Of a stretch of 51,463 bases of DNA, positions 34,901 through 43,482 are shown in pieces (positions within the stretch are counted from its first letter, which is position 1; every line of letters starts with the position of its first letter). Under the pieces are notes generated by a model, which saw only the letters and a program-made list of their open reading frames with translations, was not told where the DNA came from and did not search any database. The stretch spans positions 1-51,463 of the forward strand of contig JASLID010000036.1 in the NCBI GenBank assembly GCA_030153045.1. Reading direction: 5' to 3'. The stretch comes from Flavobacterium sp. Its GTDB lineage: Bacteria > Bacteroidota > Bacteroidia > Flavobacteriales > Flavobacteriaceae. Made by a program: the position numbers and the translations under genes.

Positions 34901-35971
34901 ATGATGATTGAAAAAACTACTGCCGTTTATTTTGACGGAGAATCCTCTACACCCCAAAACATTGAATTGTTTTTGGATAAAAAAAAGTCTGTCTTTTATT
35001 TTGAAACCCAAAATGCAGGCTGGATAAATTGGAGCATAGAGCGTTTGGATTTTATATACAAATCAGACGCTCTTAAACTCCAATTGAAAGAAAATCCGGC
35101 GGAAAGCATCAATATTAAAAATGCCGATTTTATTTCTCGTTTAAAAACATTTCTTCATGAAACAGGAAATGTAAATTGGTACCAAAAACTAATAAATCTT
35201 GGTTTTAAAGCACATACCGTTTTTGCTTTAAGCATATTGTTTTCTATAGGAATTTCTTATGTTTATGTATTGCCATGGATAGCCGAAAAAGCCGTAATTT
35301 TATTACCCGAAAGTTACGATAGTGATTTAGGCAATTTGGTTTTCGAACAAAGCATGATGACCAGCACTATCGATTCGGTAAAAACAGAAAAACTCAACCA
35401 ATTTGCTCAACAATTAAAGCTTAATAACACTAAAAAATTACATTTTACAGTGGTCGATTCAGACATTGTAAATGCTTATGCTTTACCTAACGGCAATATT
35501 GTTGTTTTTACTGGGATTATTAATAAGATGAAGAGTTACGAAGAACTGGCAGGATTAATTGGCCATGAAGTAGCACATGTAAACAATCGACATTCGATGA
35601 AATCATTATGCAGAGACTTGTCAGGTTATCTCTTTGTTTCGGCGGTTTTAGGAGATGTAAACGGTGTCATGGCGGTTATTGGCGAAAATGCAAATAACTT
35701 ACAATCGCTTTCTTTTTCAAGAGATTTTGAACATCAAGCAGATTTAGAAGGATATAAAATTTTGATAAACAATAAAATTAACCCTAAAGGAATGAGCGAT
35801 TTGTTTTCGCGTTTACAAGAAAACGAGTCTTTTTCGTTACCTGAGTTTTTGAGTTCCCACCCTGTCACGAAAGAAAGAATTAACTTTATTCGTTCGTTAC
35901 TGAAATCGAAGCAACATCAAGTAACTGAAAATCATCAATTGAAATCATTATTTCAAAAAATTAAAGCTTAA
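34901..35971 (+). CDS. Membrane-anchored M48 metalloprotease
   Basis: This 356-residue protein has a cytoplasmic N-terminal part (about 1-105), one membrane segment (about 106-135; FALSILFSIGISYVYVLPWI) and an M48 peptidase domain. The zinc motif is H222-E223-V-A-H226 (GLIGHEVAHVNNRH), with the third ligand in FEHQADLEGYKIL. M48 enzymes of this type degrade envelope proteins. ATGs at 34901 and 34904 are both possible; the difference is one residue. It follows the YjgN-like gene after 1 base, suggesting that the two act together in envelope protein quality control (inference). Confidence 0.9.
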   Translation: MMIEKTTAVYFDGESSTPQNIELFLDKKKSVFYFETQNAGWINWSIERLDFIYKSDALKLQLKENPAESINIKNADFISRLKTFLHETGNVNWYQKLINLGFKAHTVFALSILFSIGISYVYVLPWIAEKAVILLPESYDSDLGNLVFEQSMMTSTIDSVKTEKLNQFAQQLKLNNTKKLHFTVVDSDIVNAYALPNGNIVVFTGIINKMKSYEELAGLIGHEVAHVNNRHSMKSLCRDLSGYLFVSAVLGDVNGVMAVIGENANNLQSLSFSRDFEHQADLEGYKILINNKINPKGMSDLFSRLQENESFSLPEFLSSHPVTKERINFIRSLLKSKQHQVTENHQLKSLFQKIKA

Positions 35972-35994
35972 TATTTTTAAAATATTGCAATCGT

Positions 35995-36858
35995 ATGAAA
36001 CTGTATCCTATAGAAACCGGTAATTTTAAACTCGACGGTGGCGCCATGTTTGGCGTAGTACCCAAAACCATTTGGAGCAAAACCAATCCCGCCGATGAAA
36101 ACAACTTAATAGACATTGCTGCGCGTTGTTTGCTAATTGAAGAAGGGAATCGATTGATTTTAATTGACACCGGAATGGGGAACAAACAATCGGAGAAGTT
36201 TTTTGGCTATTATTCGCTTTGGGGAAATCATTCCATAGATAAATCATTAGCAAAATATGGTTTTCATCGTGATGATATTACCGATGTTTTTATGACGCAT
36301 TTGCATTTTGACCATTGTGGTGGAAGTGTACAATGGAACGCTACCAAAACAGGTTACGAACCTGCTTTCAAAAACGCAAAATTCTGGACGAACGACAATC
36401 ATTGGGAATGGGCAACAAAACCAAATCCCCGTGAAAAAGCATCATTTTTATCTGAGAACATTCTACCGATGCAGGAAAGCGGTCAACTAGAATTTATTAA
36501 AAGACCCGAAGGTGATTTTCTTTCAAAATCAGAATTGGATTTCGGGATTTTCTTCGTTGATGGTCATACCGAAAAAATGATGATTCCACATATTGAATAC
36601 CAAGGCAAAACCATTGTATTCATGGCCGATTTATTACCAACTGCTGGACACTTACCATTGCCTTATGTAATGGGTTACGACACACGTCCGTTATTGACTT
36701 TGCCTGAAAAAGCTAAATTTTTAACCACTGCTGCCGAAAATAATTACTACTTATTCTTAGAGCACGACGCACACAACCAAATCATTACCGTTGAAATGAC
36801 CGAAAAAGGAGTTCGCCAAAAGGAAGTATTTACTTGTGAAGATATTTTAACGAATTAA
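35995..36858 (+). CDS. MBL-fold metallo-hydrolase
   Basis: This 287-residue metallo-beta-lactamase-fold hydrolase has the zinc motif H102-L-H104-F-D106-H107 (MTHLHFDHCGG), an upstream LIDTGMG, a central FFVDGHTEKM and a late EHDAHN that supplies further ligands. It lacks a signal peptide, so it is cytoplasmic. The family includes lactonases and related esterases; the substrate cannot be read from sequence. It lies 23 bases after the M48 gene on the same strand and may share its transcript. Confidence 0.9.
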   Translation: MKLYPIETGNFKLDGGAMFGVVPKTIWSKTNPADENNLIDIAARCLLIEEGNRLILIDTGMGNKQSEKFFGYYSLWGNHSIDKSLAKYGFHRDDITDVFMTHLHFDHCGGSVQWNATKTGYEPAFKNAKFWTNDNHWEWATKPNPREKASFLSENILPMQESGQLEFIKRPEGDFLSKSELDFGIFFVDGHTEKMMIPHIEYQGKTIVFMADLLPTAGHLPLPYVMGYDTRPLLTLPEKAKFLTTAAENNYYLFLEHDAHNQIITVEMTEKGVRQKEVFTCEDILTN

Positions 36859-36879
36859 AAAAACACATTGTAAACCCTT

Positions 36880-36920
36880 ACAGCTGTTAACTAATTGAAT
36901 TCAGAATAGTTAGCAGCTGT
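36880..36920. repeat. Inverted repeat between MBL gene and marR
   Basis: A 14-bp stem with one G/T mismatch joins ACAGCTGTTAACTA (36880-36893) and TAGTTAGCAGCTGT (36907-36920). CAGCTGTTAA also occurs twice in direct orientation (36881 and 36914). No T run follows, so a terminator is unlikely; it may be a regulator site or a weak 3' end. Confidence 0.55.
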
Positions 36921-36938
36921 TAATTTTATATTAAAATC

Positions 36939-36956
36939 TATTTGATATATCAAATA
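36939..36956. promoter_or_regulatory. Probable MarR operator (perfect 18-bp palindrome)
   Basis: TATTTGATATATCAAATA is a perfect palindrome 34 bases before the marR ATG and directly upstream of its -7 element. A second imperfect site, TTGATAAATCAT (36957-36968), repeats its core 15 bases further on. MarR dimers bind palindromes of this size, so autoregulation of the marR-hydrolase operon is likely (inference). Confidence 0.65.
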
Positions 36957-36971
36957 TTGATAAATCATTTT

Positions 36972-36979
36972 TACTTTTG
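36972..36979 (+). promoter_or_regulatory. -7 element of the marR operon
   Basis: TACTTTTG matches TAnnTTTG, only 11 bases before the marR ATG, giving a near-leaderless mRNA. The probable operator lies just upstream. Confidence 0.6.
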
Positions 36980-36990
36980 AAAAAAGATTC

Positions 36991-37419
36991 ATGGAAAAAT
37001 TAAAGGACATTACTTTTTACACCATAGATAAAGCCATAAGAACGTATCGTGTCTACGCCCAAAAAAAACTTCGAGAAAATGGATTTAAAATAACCATAGA
37101 TCAATGGTTGGTGATTAAATCTATCCTTGAAAATCCAACTATCAGCCAACAAGAAATTGGAGAAATGGTCTTTAAGGATAATGCTTCGGTTACTCGAATT
37201 ATTGAACTTTTAGTGAAATCAGGCTATTTAGAACGTTCCATAAATCAAGAAGACAGAAGAAAAACAAATTTAAAAGTCACTTTCAGCGGAGAAGAAATCA
37301 TCGAAAAAGTGCATGGTTTGGTATTAGAGAATAGGAAAACGGCACTAGAAGGAGTTTCACACAACGAGTTGGATATATTAAACAAAACATTGAATCAAAT
37401 CATCAAAAACTGTAAATAA
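36991..37419 (+). CDS. MarR-family transcriptional regulator
   Basis: This 142-residue winged-helix regulator shows the DNA-binding region around residues 35-100: TIDQWLVIKSILENPTISQQ, EIGEMVFKDNASVTRIIELL and the wing SINQEDRRKTNLKVT. MarR proteins repress nearby genes and let go when they bind a small ligand or are oxidised. The downstream PDZ-hydrolase starts 34 bases later on the same strand and is the likely target together with marR itself. An 18-bp palindrome lies in the promoter. Confidence 0.93.
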   Translation: MEKLKDITFYTIDKAIRTYRVYAQKKLRENGFKITIDQWLVIKSILENPTISQQEIGEMVFKDNASVTRIIELLVKSGYLERSINQEDRRKTNLKVTFSGEEIIEKVHGLVLENRKTALEGVSHNELDILNKTLNQIIKNCK

Positions 37420-37453
37420 TCATAGTTTCAATCAATCATCAAAAAACTTAATC

Positions 37454-38809
37454 ATGGTAAGATTAGCTCTGACATTAGCAATTCTATTGCTAACAGCAAT
37501 AACAACAGTGTTACAAGGACAGAACACTGTTGTTAGACCATTAGAAACACCTCAACGCAAAGCTTTTATTGGACTAATTGGCAAACCATCAGAAAATGGG
37601 ATTTTAATCGATTCAGTAATTCCAAATTCAACTTTCGCCAAATTAAAACTCAAGAAAGGAGATCTAATCCAATCCATAAACGAAAAGCCAACACCAACAA
37701 TGGAATTGTATACTGCTGTAGCCAGTCAGATACGAACAAACGACAAAGTAACGGTGCAATATATTAGAGAAAAAAAGACCACATCAGTATCGACAAAAGC
37801 ACTTATGAAACCGCTAGAAACATCCGACATCTCGGATGTTATTTATGACTGGGTAAAATTTAAAAACGGTTATTTACGAACGCTAACCAAAAAGCCAAAA
37901 GGAAAAGACAATGTGCCCTGTATTTTACTCATTCCGGGTTACGGTTGTGGAAGCATCGAAAACTACAGCAAAGGTTACAACGGAAAACTAATGGACGAAT
38001 GGATCAAAAATGGTTTTGCAGTAGTAACCATAGAAAAATCAGGATTAGGAGACAGTTTTGGCTGTGAACCTTGTTCTGAAGTTGATATTGCAACCGACAT
38101 AGAATGTTTCGATTTAGGATACCAATACATGGAGCAACTTTCTTTTGTGGATAAATCCAAATTATTCATCTGGGGGCATTCCATGGGTGGAACTATTGCG
38201 CCAGAAGTAGCCAAAAAACACAATCCAAAAGGCGTAATGATTTTCGGCTCAGTATTTAGACCTTGGAGCGAATTTTTATTAGAAATGCACCGCGTTCAGA
38301 AACCTTTATTAGATGGGTTAACGTACCAACAAACGGAAGATTTTACGAGAATAATTCAGAAGATTTATTATGAGTTTTTTGTGTTGAAAAAATCCCCAGA
38401 ACAATTGGTTGCCAATCCGGAATACAAAGATATTGTGATCTCAGAATTGAATTACAAATCAGGTAGCACTAATATGTGGGGAAGGTCATGGAAATTCTGG
38501 CAACAAATTGACAGTTTGGACTTAGCCAAAAGCTGGCAAGAAGTAAATTGCCCTGTTTTGATTCTACATGGCGGAACAGATTACGAACAATGTTCTTTGG
38601 TAGAACCTATGTTGACCCAAAAAACCATCAACGAAAAACATCCTAACACCGCTACTTGGATTACCATTCCAGATTTGGATCATTTTATGATGAAAAGCAA
38701 AGATTGGCCCGAAGCAGTAAAGAATTTTAAAGACCAACAATACGCCAAAGGAAATTTTAATTACAAAATCGCAGAAGAAACCGTCAAATGGTTAAAATCT
38801 AAAGTATAA
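37454..38809 (+). CDS. Exported PDZ-alpha/beta-hydrolase fusion
   Basis: This 451-residue protein has a signal peptide (about 1-22). A PDZ-like domain follows (about 33-118; FIGLIGKPSENGILIDSVIP, LKKGDLIQSINEKP), then an alpha/beta hydrolase (about 130-451). The triad is S243 (WGHSMGGT), D376 (LHGGTDYEQC) and H410 (PDLDHFM), with the oxyanion-side motif IPGYGCGS. A PDZ domain joined to an esterase/peptidase-type hydrolase suggests that the enzyme docks on an exposed C terminus or loop. Control by the adjacent MarR suggests response to a small, perhaps toxic, compound (inference). Confidence 0.87.
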   Translation: MVRLALTLAILLLTAITTVLQGQNTVVRPLETPQRKAFIGLIGKPSENGILIDSVIPNSTFAKLKLKKGDLIQSINEKPTPTMELYTAVASQIRTNDKVTVQYIREKKTTSVSTKALMKPLETSDISDVIYDWVKFKNGYLRTLTKKPKGKDNVPCILLIPGYGCGSIENYSKGYNGKLMDEWIKNGFAVVTIEKSGLGDSFGCEPCSEVDIATDIECFDLGYQYMEQLSFVDKSKLFIWGHSMGGTIAPEVAKKHNPKGVMIFGSVFRPWSEFLLEMHRVQKPLLDGLTYQQTEDFTRIIQKIYYEFFVLKKSPEQLVANPEYKDIVISELNYKSGSTNMWGRSWKFWQQIDSLDLAKSWQEVNCPVLILHGGTDYEQCSLVEPMLTQKTINEKHPNTATWITIPDLDHFMMKSKDWPEAVKNFKDQQYAKGNFNYKIAEETVKWLKSKV

Positions 38810-38890
38810 AAAAGAGTAAAAATAATGTTAAAAAATCCGGAACTTATTCCATAAATTTAGACTTTTATAAAAATTTTGAAAATATACAAC

Positions 38891-40501
38891 ATGAAGAATA
38901 CAAATCCATTCTATTTATCAGGCCTTTTTATCCTTGCTTTAGCCAGCTGTAGTGCGCCTAAAGCAATTGTTAGCACCAATCCAGCCAACATTGATAAAAT
39001 GCCTCTTAAAACAACCAAAATCGCTGAAAAGGAATTACAACGTTGGAGTCATTTAGATTTAGCAAAAGATACTATCCCTGGAATGAGTGTTGATAAAGCG
39101 TATGCTGAAGCTTTAAAAGGGAAAAAAGCCAACAAAATAATTGTTGCCGTAATAGATTCTGGTATCGATATCGAACACGAAGATTTAAAATCATCGGTAT
39201 GGACCAACTCTAAAGAAATTGCAGGAAATAATAAAGATGATGATAATAATGGTTACGTTGATGATATTAATGGGTGGAATTTCTTAGGTGATTCGGATAA
39301 TGAACAACTTGAAATGACACGTATTGTTAAAAAAGGTAACGATGGATCAGTACAATACGAAAATGCTTTGGCACAACTTCAAAAAGAAAAAGCAGAACTT
39401 GAGCCACAAAAAAAACAATTAGATATGATTCTAGCTGCTGACAAAGCTGTTGGTGACTATCTTAAAAAAACTGATTATACTTTAGCAGAAGTTAAAGCTA
39501 TTAAAACGACTGACCCAAGTTTATTGCAATCACAAAATATCATTTCACAAGTGTTGTCTAATTTCCCAGACAAAAAAGCTTTCGATCAAGGAATTGGCGA
39601 GTTTAAAGATCACGTTTACGATCAATTAAATTACAATTTAAACACTGAATTTGACGGACGTAAAGTTGTTGGAGACAATCCAAACGATATTAATGACAAA
39701 AAATACGGGAACAACAATGTAATTGGTCCTAAAAAAGAAAGTGGAAAGCACGGAACTCACGTAGCTGGTATTATTGCTCAAGTAAGAGGAAATAATAAAG
39801 GTGGTGATGGTGTAGCTTCAAACAGTGTGCAAATTATGGCACTTCGTGCAGTACCAAATGGTGATGAGTATGATAAAGATATTGCGTTAGCAATTCGTTA
39901 CGCTGCAGACAATGGAGCTAAAGTAATCAACGGAAGTTTCGGTAAAAGCTATTCTCCTAACAGACAATGGGTATATGATGCGATAAAATACGCCGAATCT
40001 AAAGACGTATTATTCGTACACGCAGCCGGAAACGATGCTAAAGACATCGACTCTTCGCCTAATTTTCCAAATGATGCCGATGGTAAAAACCCTGAGTTTT
40101 CAGACAATATGATTACTATTGGTGCCTTAAACTATGAGTATGGTGCTTCAATGATGGCTGATTTTTCAAACTACGGAAAAGAAAATGTAGATGTTTTTGC
40201 TCCAGGTGTAAAAATTTATGCAACAACACCTAAAAACACATACGAGTACTTACAAGGAACTTCAATGGCCTCGCCTAACGTGGCTGGTGTAGCGGCGTTA
40301 ATTCGTGCTTACTATCCAAGTTTAAAAGCTTCGGAAGTAAAACACATTATCATGGATTCTGGCACGCCATTGACTAATAACATTAACCTAGCTGGCGAAA
40401 GTGGTTCGCAAACTAATTTGGCTGCGATTTCAAAAACAGGAAAAATTGTAAATGCCTACAACGCTTTAATTTTAGCCGAAAAAATGGCAACGAAAAAATA
40501 A
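38891..40501 (+). CDS. Subtilisin-family (S8) serine protease lipoprotein
   Basis: The ATG at 38891 (MKNTNPFYLSGLFILALASC) starts a lipoprotein signal and is preferred over the TTG at 38876. The 536-residue protein has the S8 triad: D89 (VIDSGIDIEHEDL), H287 (KHGTHVAGI) and S458 (GTSMASPNVAG). Nearly 200 residues separate the Asp and His, far more than in subtilisin. That insert is rich in charged helix (about 150-240; LQKEKAELEPQKKQLD). The signal indicates envelope location. It ends at a terminator that overlaps the promoter of the next gene. Confidence 0.92.
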   Translation: MKNTNPFYLSGLFILALASCSAPKAIVSTNPANIDKMPLKTTKIAEKELQRWSHLDLAKDTIPGMSVDKAYAEALKGKKANKIIVAVIDSGIDIEHEDLKSSVWTNSKEIAGNNKDDDNNGYVDDINGWNFLGDSDNEQLEMTRIVKKGNDGSVQYENALAQLQKEKAELEPQKKQLDMILAADKAVGDYLKKTDYTLAEVKAIKTTDPSLLQSQNIISQVLSNFPDKKAFDQGIGEFKDHVYDQLNYNLNTEFDGRKVVGDNPNDINDKKYGNNNVIGPKKESGKHGTHVAGIIAQVRGNNKGGDGVASNSVQIMALRAVPNGDEYDKDIALAIRYAADNGAKVINGSFGKSYSPNRQWVYDAIKYAESKDVLFVHAAGNDAKDIDSSPNFPNDADGKNPEFSDNMITIGALNYEYGASMMADFSNYGKENVDVFAPGVKIYATTPKNTYEYLQGTSMASPNVAGVAALIRAYYPSLKASEVKHIIMDSGTPLTNNINLAGESGSQTNLAAISKTGKIVNAYNALILAEKMATKK

Positions 40502-40516
40502 TACAATTGATTTAAG

Positions 40517-40524
40517 TATATTTG
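40517..40524 (+). promoter_or_regulatory. -7 element of the M1 peptidase gene
   Basis: TATATTTG matches TAnnTTTG, 38 bases before the ATG at 40563. Its last base is the first base of the terminator stem at 40524-40550. Confidence 0.55.
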
Positions 40525-40550
40525 GAAGGGATTCATTTCCCTTCCTTTTT
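40524..40550 (+). terminator. Terminator of the S8 protease gene
   Basis: GGAAGGGA (40524-40531) pairs with TCCCTTCC (40538-40545), followed by five T. A transcript starting from the -7 element just before it would begin inside the left arm and could not form the full hairpin. Confidence 0.75.
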
Positions 40551-40562
40551 ATTTTAAAACGA

Positions 40563-42431
40563 ATGAGAAAATATCTTTTACTTTTAATTCCTTTCGGAAT
40601 TTTTGCACAAAACAATCCTAATCCTGGATACTGGCAACAACATGCAGACTACAAAATGGAAGTCAGTATGGATGTAAAAACTTATCAGTATAAAGGAAAA
40701 CAAACTTTGGTTTACACCAACAATTCGCCCGACACATTGCATCGCGTATATTATCACTTGTTTAATAACGCTTTTCAACCCAATAGTGCTATGGATGCCC
40801 GATTAAAGTCGATTAAAGATCCTGACGGCCGTATGGTAACCAAAGTGAAAATTGATGGAAAAGAAACCAGAGAAAGTCGCATTTCTGCTTTAAAACCAAA
40901 TGAAATTGGCTTTCTTAAGATTTCAAATTTCAAACAAGATGGTCTTGATGCCAAAAACAAAGTGGTTGGCACTATTCTAGAAGTAGATTTAGCAAAACCA
41001 TTGTTACCCAATACAATGGCTACGTTTACTTTAGATTTTGACGGACAAGTACCTGTTCAAATTCGTCGTTCGGGTAGGAACAACAAAGAAGGTGTAGAAC
41101 TTTCTATGGCACAATGGTACCCAAAAATGGCCGAATATGATTTTGAAGGCTGGCAAGCCGAACCTTACATTGCTCGTGAATTTCATGGGGTTTGGGGGAA
41201 TTTTGATGTCAAAATAACCATTGACAAGGCTTACGTTTTAGGCGGGAGCGGTTACTTGCAAAACAAAAACGAAATAGGTCATGGCTATGAAGATTTAGGA
41301 GTAAAAGTAAAAACACCTCGCAAGCAAAAAACGTTAACTTGGCATTTTGTAGCACCTAAAGTTCATGATTTTACTTGGGCTGCCGATAAAGATTATTTAC
41401 ACGATACTTTAAAAACATCGAACGGAACAACCTTACATTTCCTATATCAAAACAATCCGAAGATTATTGAAAACTGGAAAAATTTACAGCCGAAAACTGC
41501 TCAGTTAATGGACATTTACAACAATACGGTTGGTAAATATCCTTACGAGCAATATTCCGTAATCCAAGGTGGCGACGGCGGTATGGAATACGCCATGTGT
41601 ACCCTAATCTTAGGGGAAGGCACTTTTGAGGGATTATTAGGCGTTACAGCGCACGAAATGGCGCACTCGTGGTTTCAGCACGTATTGGCTTCAAACGAAG
41701 CTAAAAATAGCTGGATGGACGAGGGTTTTACGACTTGGTTAGAAAATTACGGAATGAACGAAATTGCTGAGAAAAAAGTAGTCAATCCGCATGCTGATTC
41801 GTATGCAGGCTATTATGCTTTGGTAAAATCTGGTAAAGAGCAACCGCAAACCACCCATTCAGATCGTTACGATGAAAATCGTCCTTACAGCATTCAAGCG
41901 TATAGTAAAGGGAATATTTTCTTATCGCAATTGGAATATTTAATTGGGACAGAAAACCTAATAAAAACGTTAAAACGTTATTATGCCGATTACAAATTCA
42001 CGCATCCAACGCCAAACGATATTAAACATACTGCTGAAAAGATTACAGGCGCAAATTTAGACTGGTATTTAACCGAATGGACTAAAACCACCAACACCGT
42101 TGATTATGGTTTTAAATCGGTAGAAGATTTAGTCACGACAACGAAGGTTACTCTTGAAAGAATAGGAAGAACACCTATGCCTTTAGACATCATCGTGACT
42201 TATAATGATGGGACTCAAGAAAGTTTTTATATTCCTGCAACCTTAATGCGTTGGACGAAAGAGAATCCATACCCAAACATGAATAGAACAGTTCTAGAAG
42301 ATTGGGATTGGGCCTATCCTACTTTTGAGTTTACTATTAACAAAGAAAAAGACAAGATTAAATCAATAGTAATTGATCCAAGCGAATTAATGGCTGATGT
42401 GAATCGAGGAAATAACAGTTATATAAAGTAA
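40563..42431 (+). CDS. M1-family aminopeptidase
   Basis: This 622-residue protein has a short signal peptide (MRKYLLLLIPFGIFAQ) and the gluzincin motif HExxH-x18-E: H364-E365-M-A-H368 (TAHEMAHSWF) with E387 (WMDEGFTTW). The exopeptidase loop usually reading GxMEN is GGMEYAM here. It removes N-terminal residues from peptides, probably in the periplasm. It follows the S8 lipoprotein, and both would contribute to peptide breakdown. Length matches the secreted Bacteroidetes M1 group. Confidence 0.93.
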   Translation: MRKYLLLLIPFGIFAQNNPNPGYWQQHADYKMEVSMDVKTYQYKGKQTLVYTNNSPDTLHRVYYHLFNNAFQPNSAMDARLKSIKDPDGRMVTKVKIDGKETRESRISALKPNEIGFLKISNFKQDGLDAKNKVVGTILEVDLAKPLLPNTMATFTLDFDGQVPVQIRRSGRNNKEGVELSMAQWYPKMAEYDFEGWQAEPYIAREFHGVWGNFDVKITIDKAYVLGGSGYLQNKNEIGHGYEDLGVKVKTPRKQKTLTWHFVAPKVHDFTWAADKDYLHDTLKTSNGTTLHFLYQNNPKIIENWKNLQPKTAQLMDIYNNTVGKYPYEQYSVIQGGDGGMEYAMCTLILGEGTFEGLLGVTAHEMAHSWFQHVLASNEAKNSWMDEGFTTWLENYGMNEIAEKKVVNPHADSYAGYYALVKSGKEQPQTTHSDRYDENRPYSIQAYSKGNIFLSQLEYLIGTENLIKTLKRYYADYKFTHPTPNDIKHTAEKITGANLDWYLTEWTKTTNTVDYGFKSVEDLVTTTKVTLERIGRTPMPLDIIVTYNDGTQESFYIPATLMRWTKENPYPNMNRTVLEDWDWAYPTFEFTINKEKDKIKSIVIDPSELMADVNRGNNSYIK

Positions 42432-42434
42432 TTC

Positions 42435-42460
42435 AAACCACCCTTTGGGGTGGTTTTTTT
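42435..42460 (+). terminator. Terminator of the M1 peptidase gene
   Basis: AAACCACCC (42435-42443) pairs with GGGTGGTTT (42448-42456) and ends in seven T. It lies 4 bases after the stop. Confidence 0.92.
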
Positions 42461-42497
42461 AGATCATAAACAATGAAAAATATTCATTTCAAATGAC

Positions 42498-43340
42498 CTA
42501 TAATTCATTACTCCTCTGAAAAGTATTTCTTTTCTTCTGTTCCAATAAAATAGCATTCAAATAAGGCAATGTCTGTTTTTCTATTTCGTCTTCCGAAATG
42601 TCTAAAGCATGTGGATTTGTAATCAATTGCAGCCACGGTTTTGGTGCTTCAAAATTATAATTCCCAAAAACAATGACGGGCGTACCCTTAACCTGTAAGG
42701 TTTCTTCATCGGCTAAAATCCATTCATCAGCCCAATTGTATAAATAACGAGCATCTTTTTCCTGTAGTCGCAAACAGGAATGTGAGGCGGGATATCCCGG
42801 CAAAGCGTATTGGTGCCAACCCACGCCTAATTTATTTTCAATATTGAAATTCCATCGTAAATCCCATTCGTCATTAAACGTACTCGTTGTTTTTTCGGCT
42901 TTCCAATTGGTGTGAAAAAGACCAATAGGTGTGGGATCCTTTTTCCGACCCATATTCGTTGGTCCAGTATAAATGAGCTTTCCTTTTTCATAAGCGGCAA
43001 ATATTTGTGCAGGATAAGAGAAGAAAATAATTTTATCAATGGCTTTTAAAGAAGGAACTTCTATTGGAAATGGAAGATAATACACGATACTAGCGCTTCG
43101 GTCAGAAGGAATGAGTACAGAATCCATTTGAGCAAGATTTGCTTTATCGGTTCTATTGATGGCCAACACGATGTTGAGTTGTTTGGCATCTGTTCCGTTT
43201 GCAACCAGCCATGATTTCGGGCTTTCGAAATGATAGGAAATATTTTTAGGTGGTTTGTTTTCTGACATTTTTGCCTTCTGCCCTTCCTTACAAGAAAGCA
43301 AAACAAGTAGTATACTTAAAAGAAAGATTGACTTTTTCAT
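42498..43340 (-). CDS. L,D-transpeptidase (YkuD) lipoprotein
   Basis: This 280-residue lipoprotein (signal MKKSIFLLSILLVLLSC) has a YkuD domain around residues 100-225. Motifs include YEKGKLIYTGPTNMGRKKDPTPIG and the catalytic region YPASHSCLRL, with the nucleophile Cys. These enzymes make 3-3 cross-links in peptidoglycan or attach proteins to it. It is convergent with the M1 gene. No -7 element was found, and the roughly 330-base region upstream holds a hairpin and an rnpA fragment. Confidence 0.9.
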   Translation of the reverse strand: MKKSIFLLSILLVLLSCKEGQKAKMSENKPPKNISYHFESPKSWLVANGTDAKQLNIVLAINRTDKANLAQMDSVLIPSDRSASIVYYLPFPIEVPSLKAIDKIIFFSYPAQIFAAYEKGKLIYTGPTNMGRKKDPTPIGLFHTNWKAEKTTSTFNDEWDLRWNFNIENKLGVGWHQYALPGYPASHSCLRLQEKDARYLYNWADEWILADEETLQVKGTPVIVFGNYNFEAPKPWLQLITNPHALDISEDEIEKQTLPYLNAILLEQKKRNTFQRSNEL

Positions 43341-43434
43341 AGCTGAATTTTATCTTATAAAATTCCGTTTAATACACCACACATCTCTTATATAATTTTG
43401 AGAATTTGTTGTGTAATTTGATTATAGAAAGGCA

Positions 43435-43482
43435 TTTTTCATTTCGATCTACAACTTCTTGTCTTTGTCTCGAAATGAAAAA
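43435..43482. repeat. 13-bp inverted repeat, possibly related to the 50.8-kb element
   Basis: TTTTTCATTTCGA (43435-43447) and TCGAAATGAAAAA (43470-43482) pair perfectly around a 22-base loop. The core TCATTTCGA/TCGAAATGA is shared with the outer arms of the inverted repeat at 50770-50836. No T run follows the right arm. The right arm overlaps the start of the rnpA fragment. Confidence 0.6.

Noticed and set aside
36880..36920. Terminator after the MBL-fold gene
   Set aside because: The stem is imperfect and no T run follows on either strand; it was kept only as an inverted repeat.
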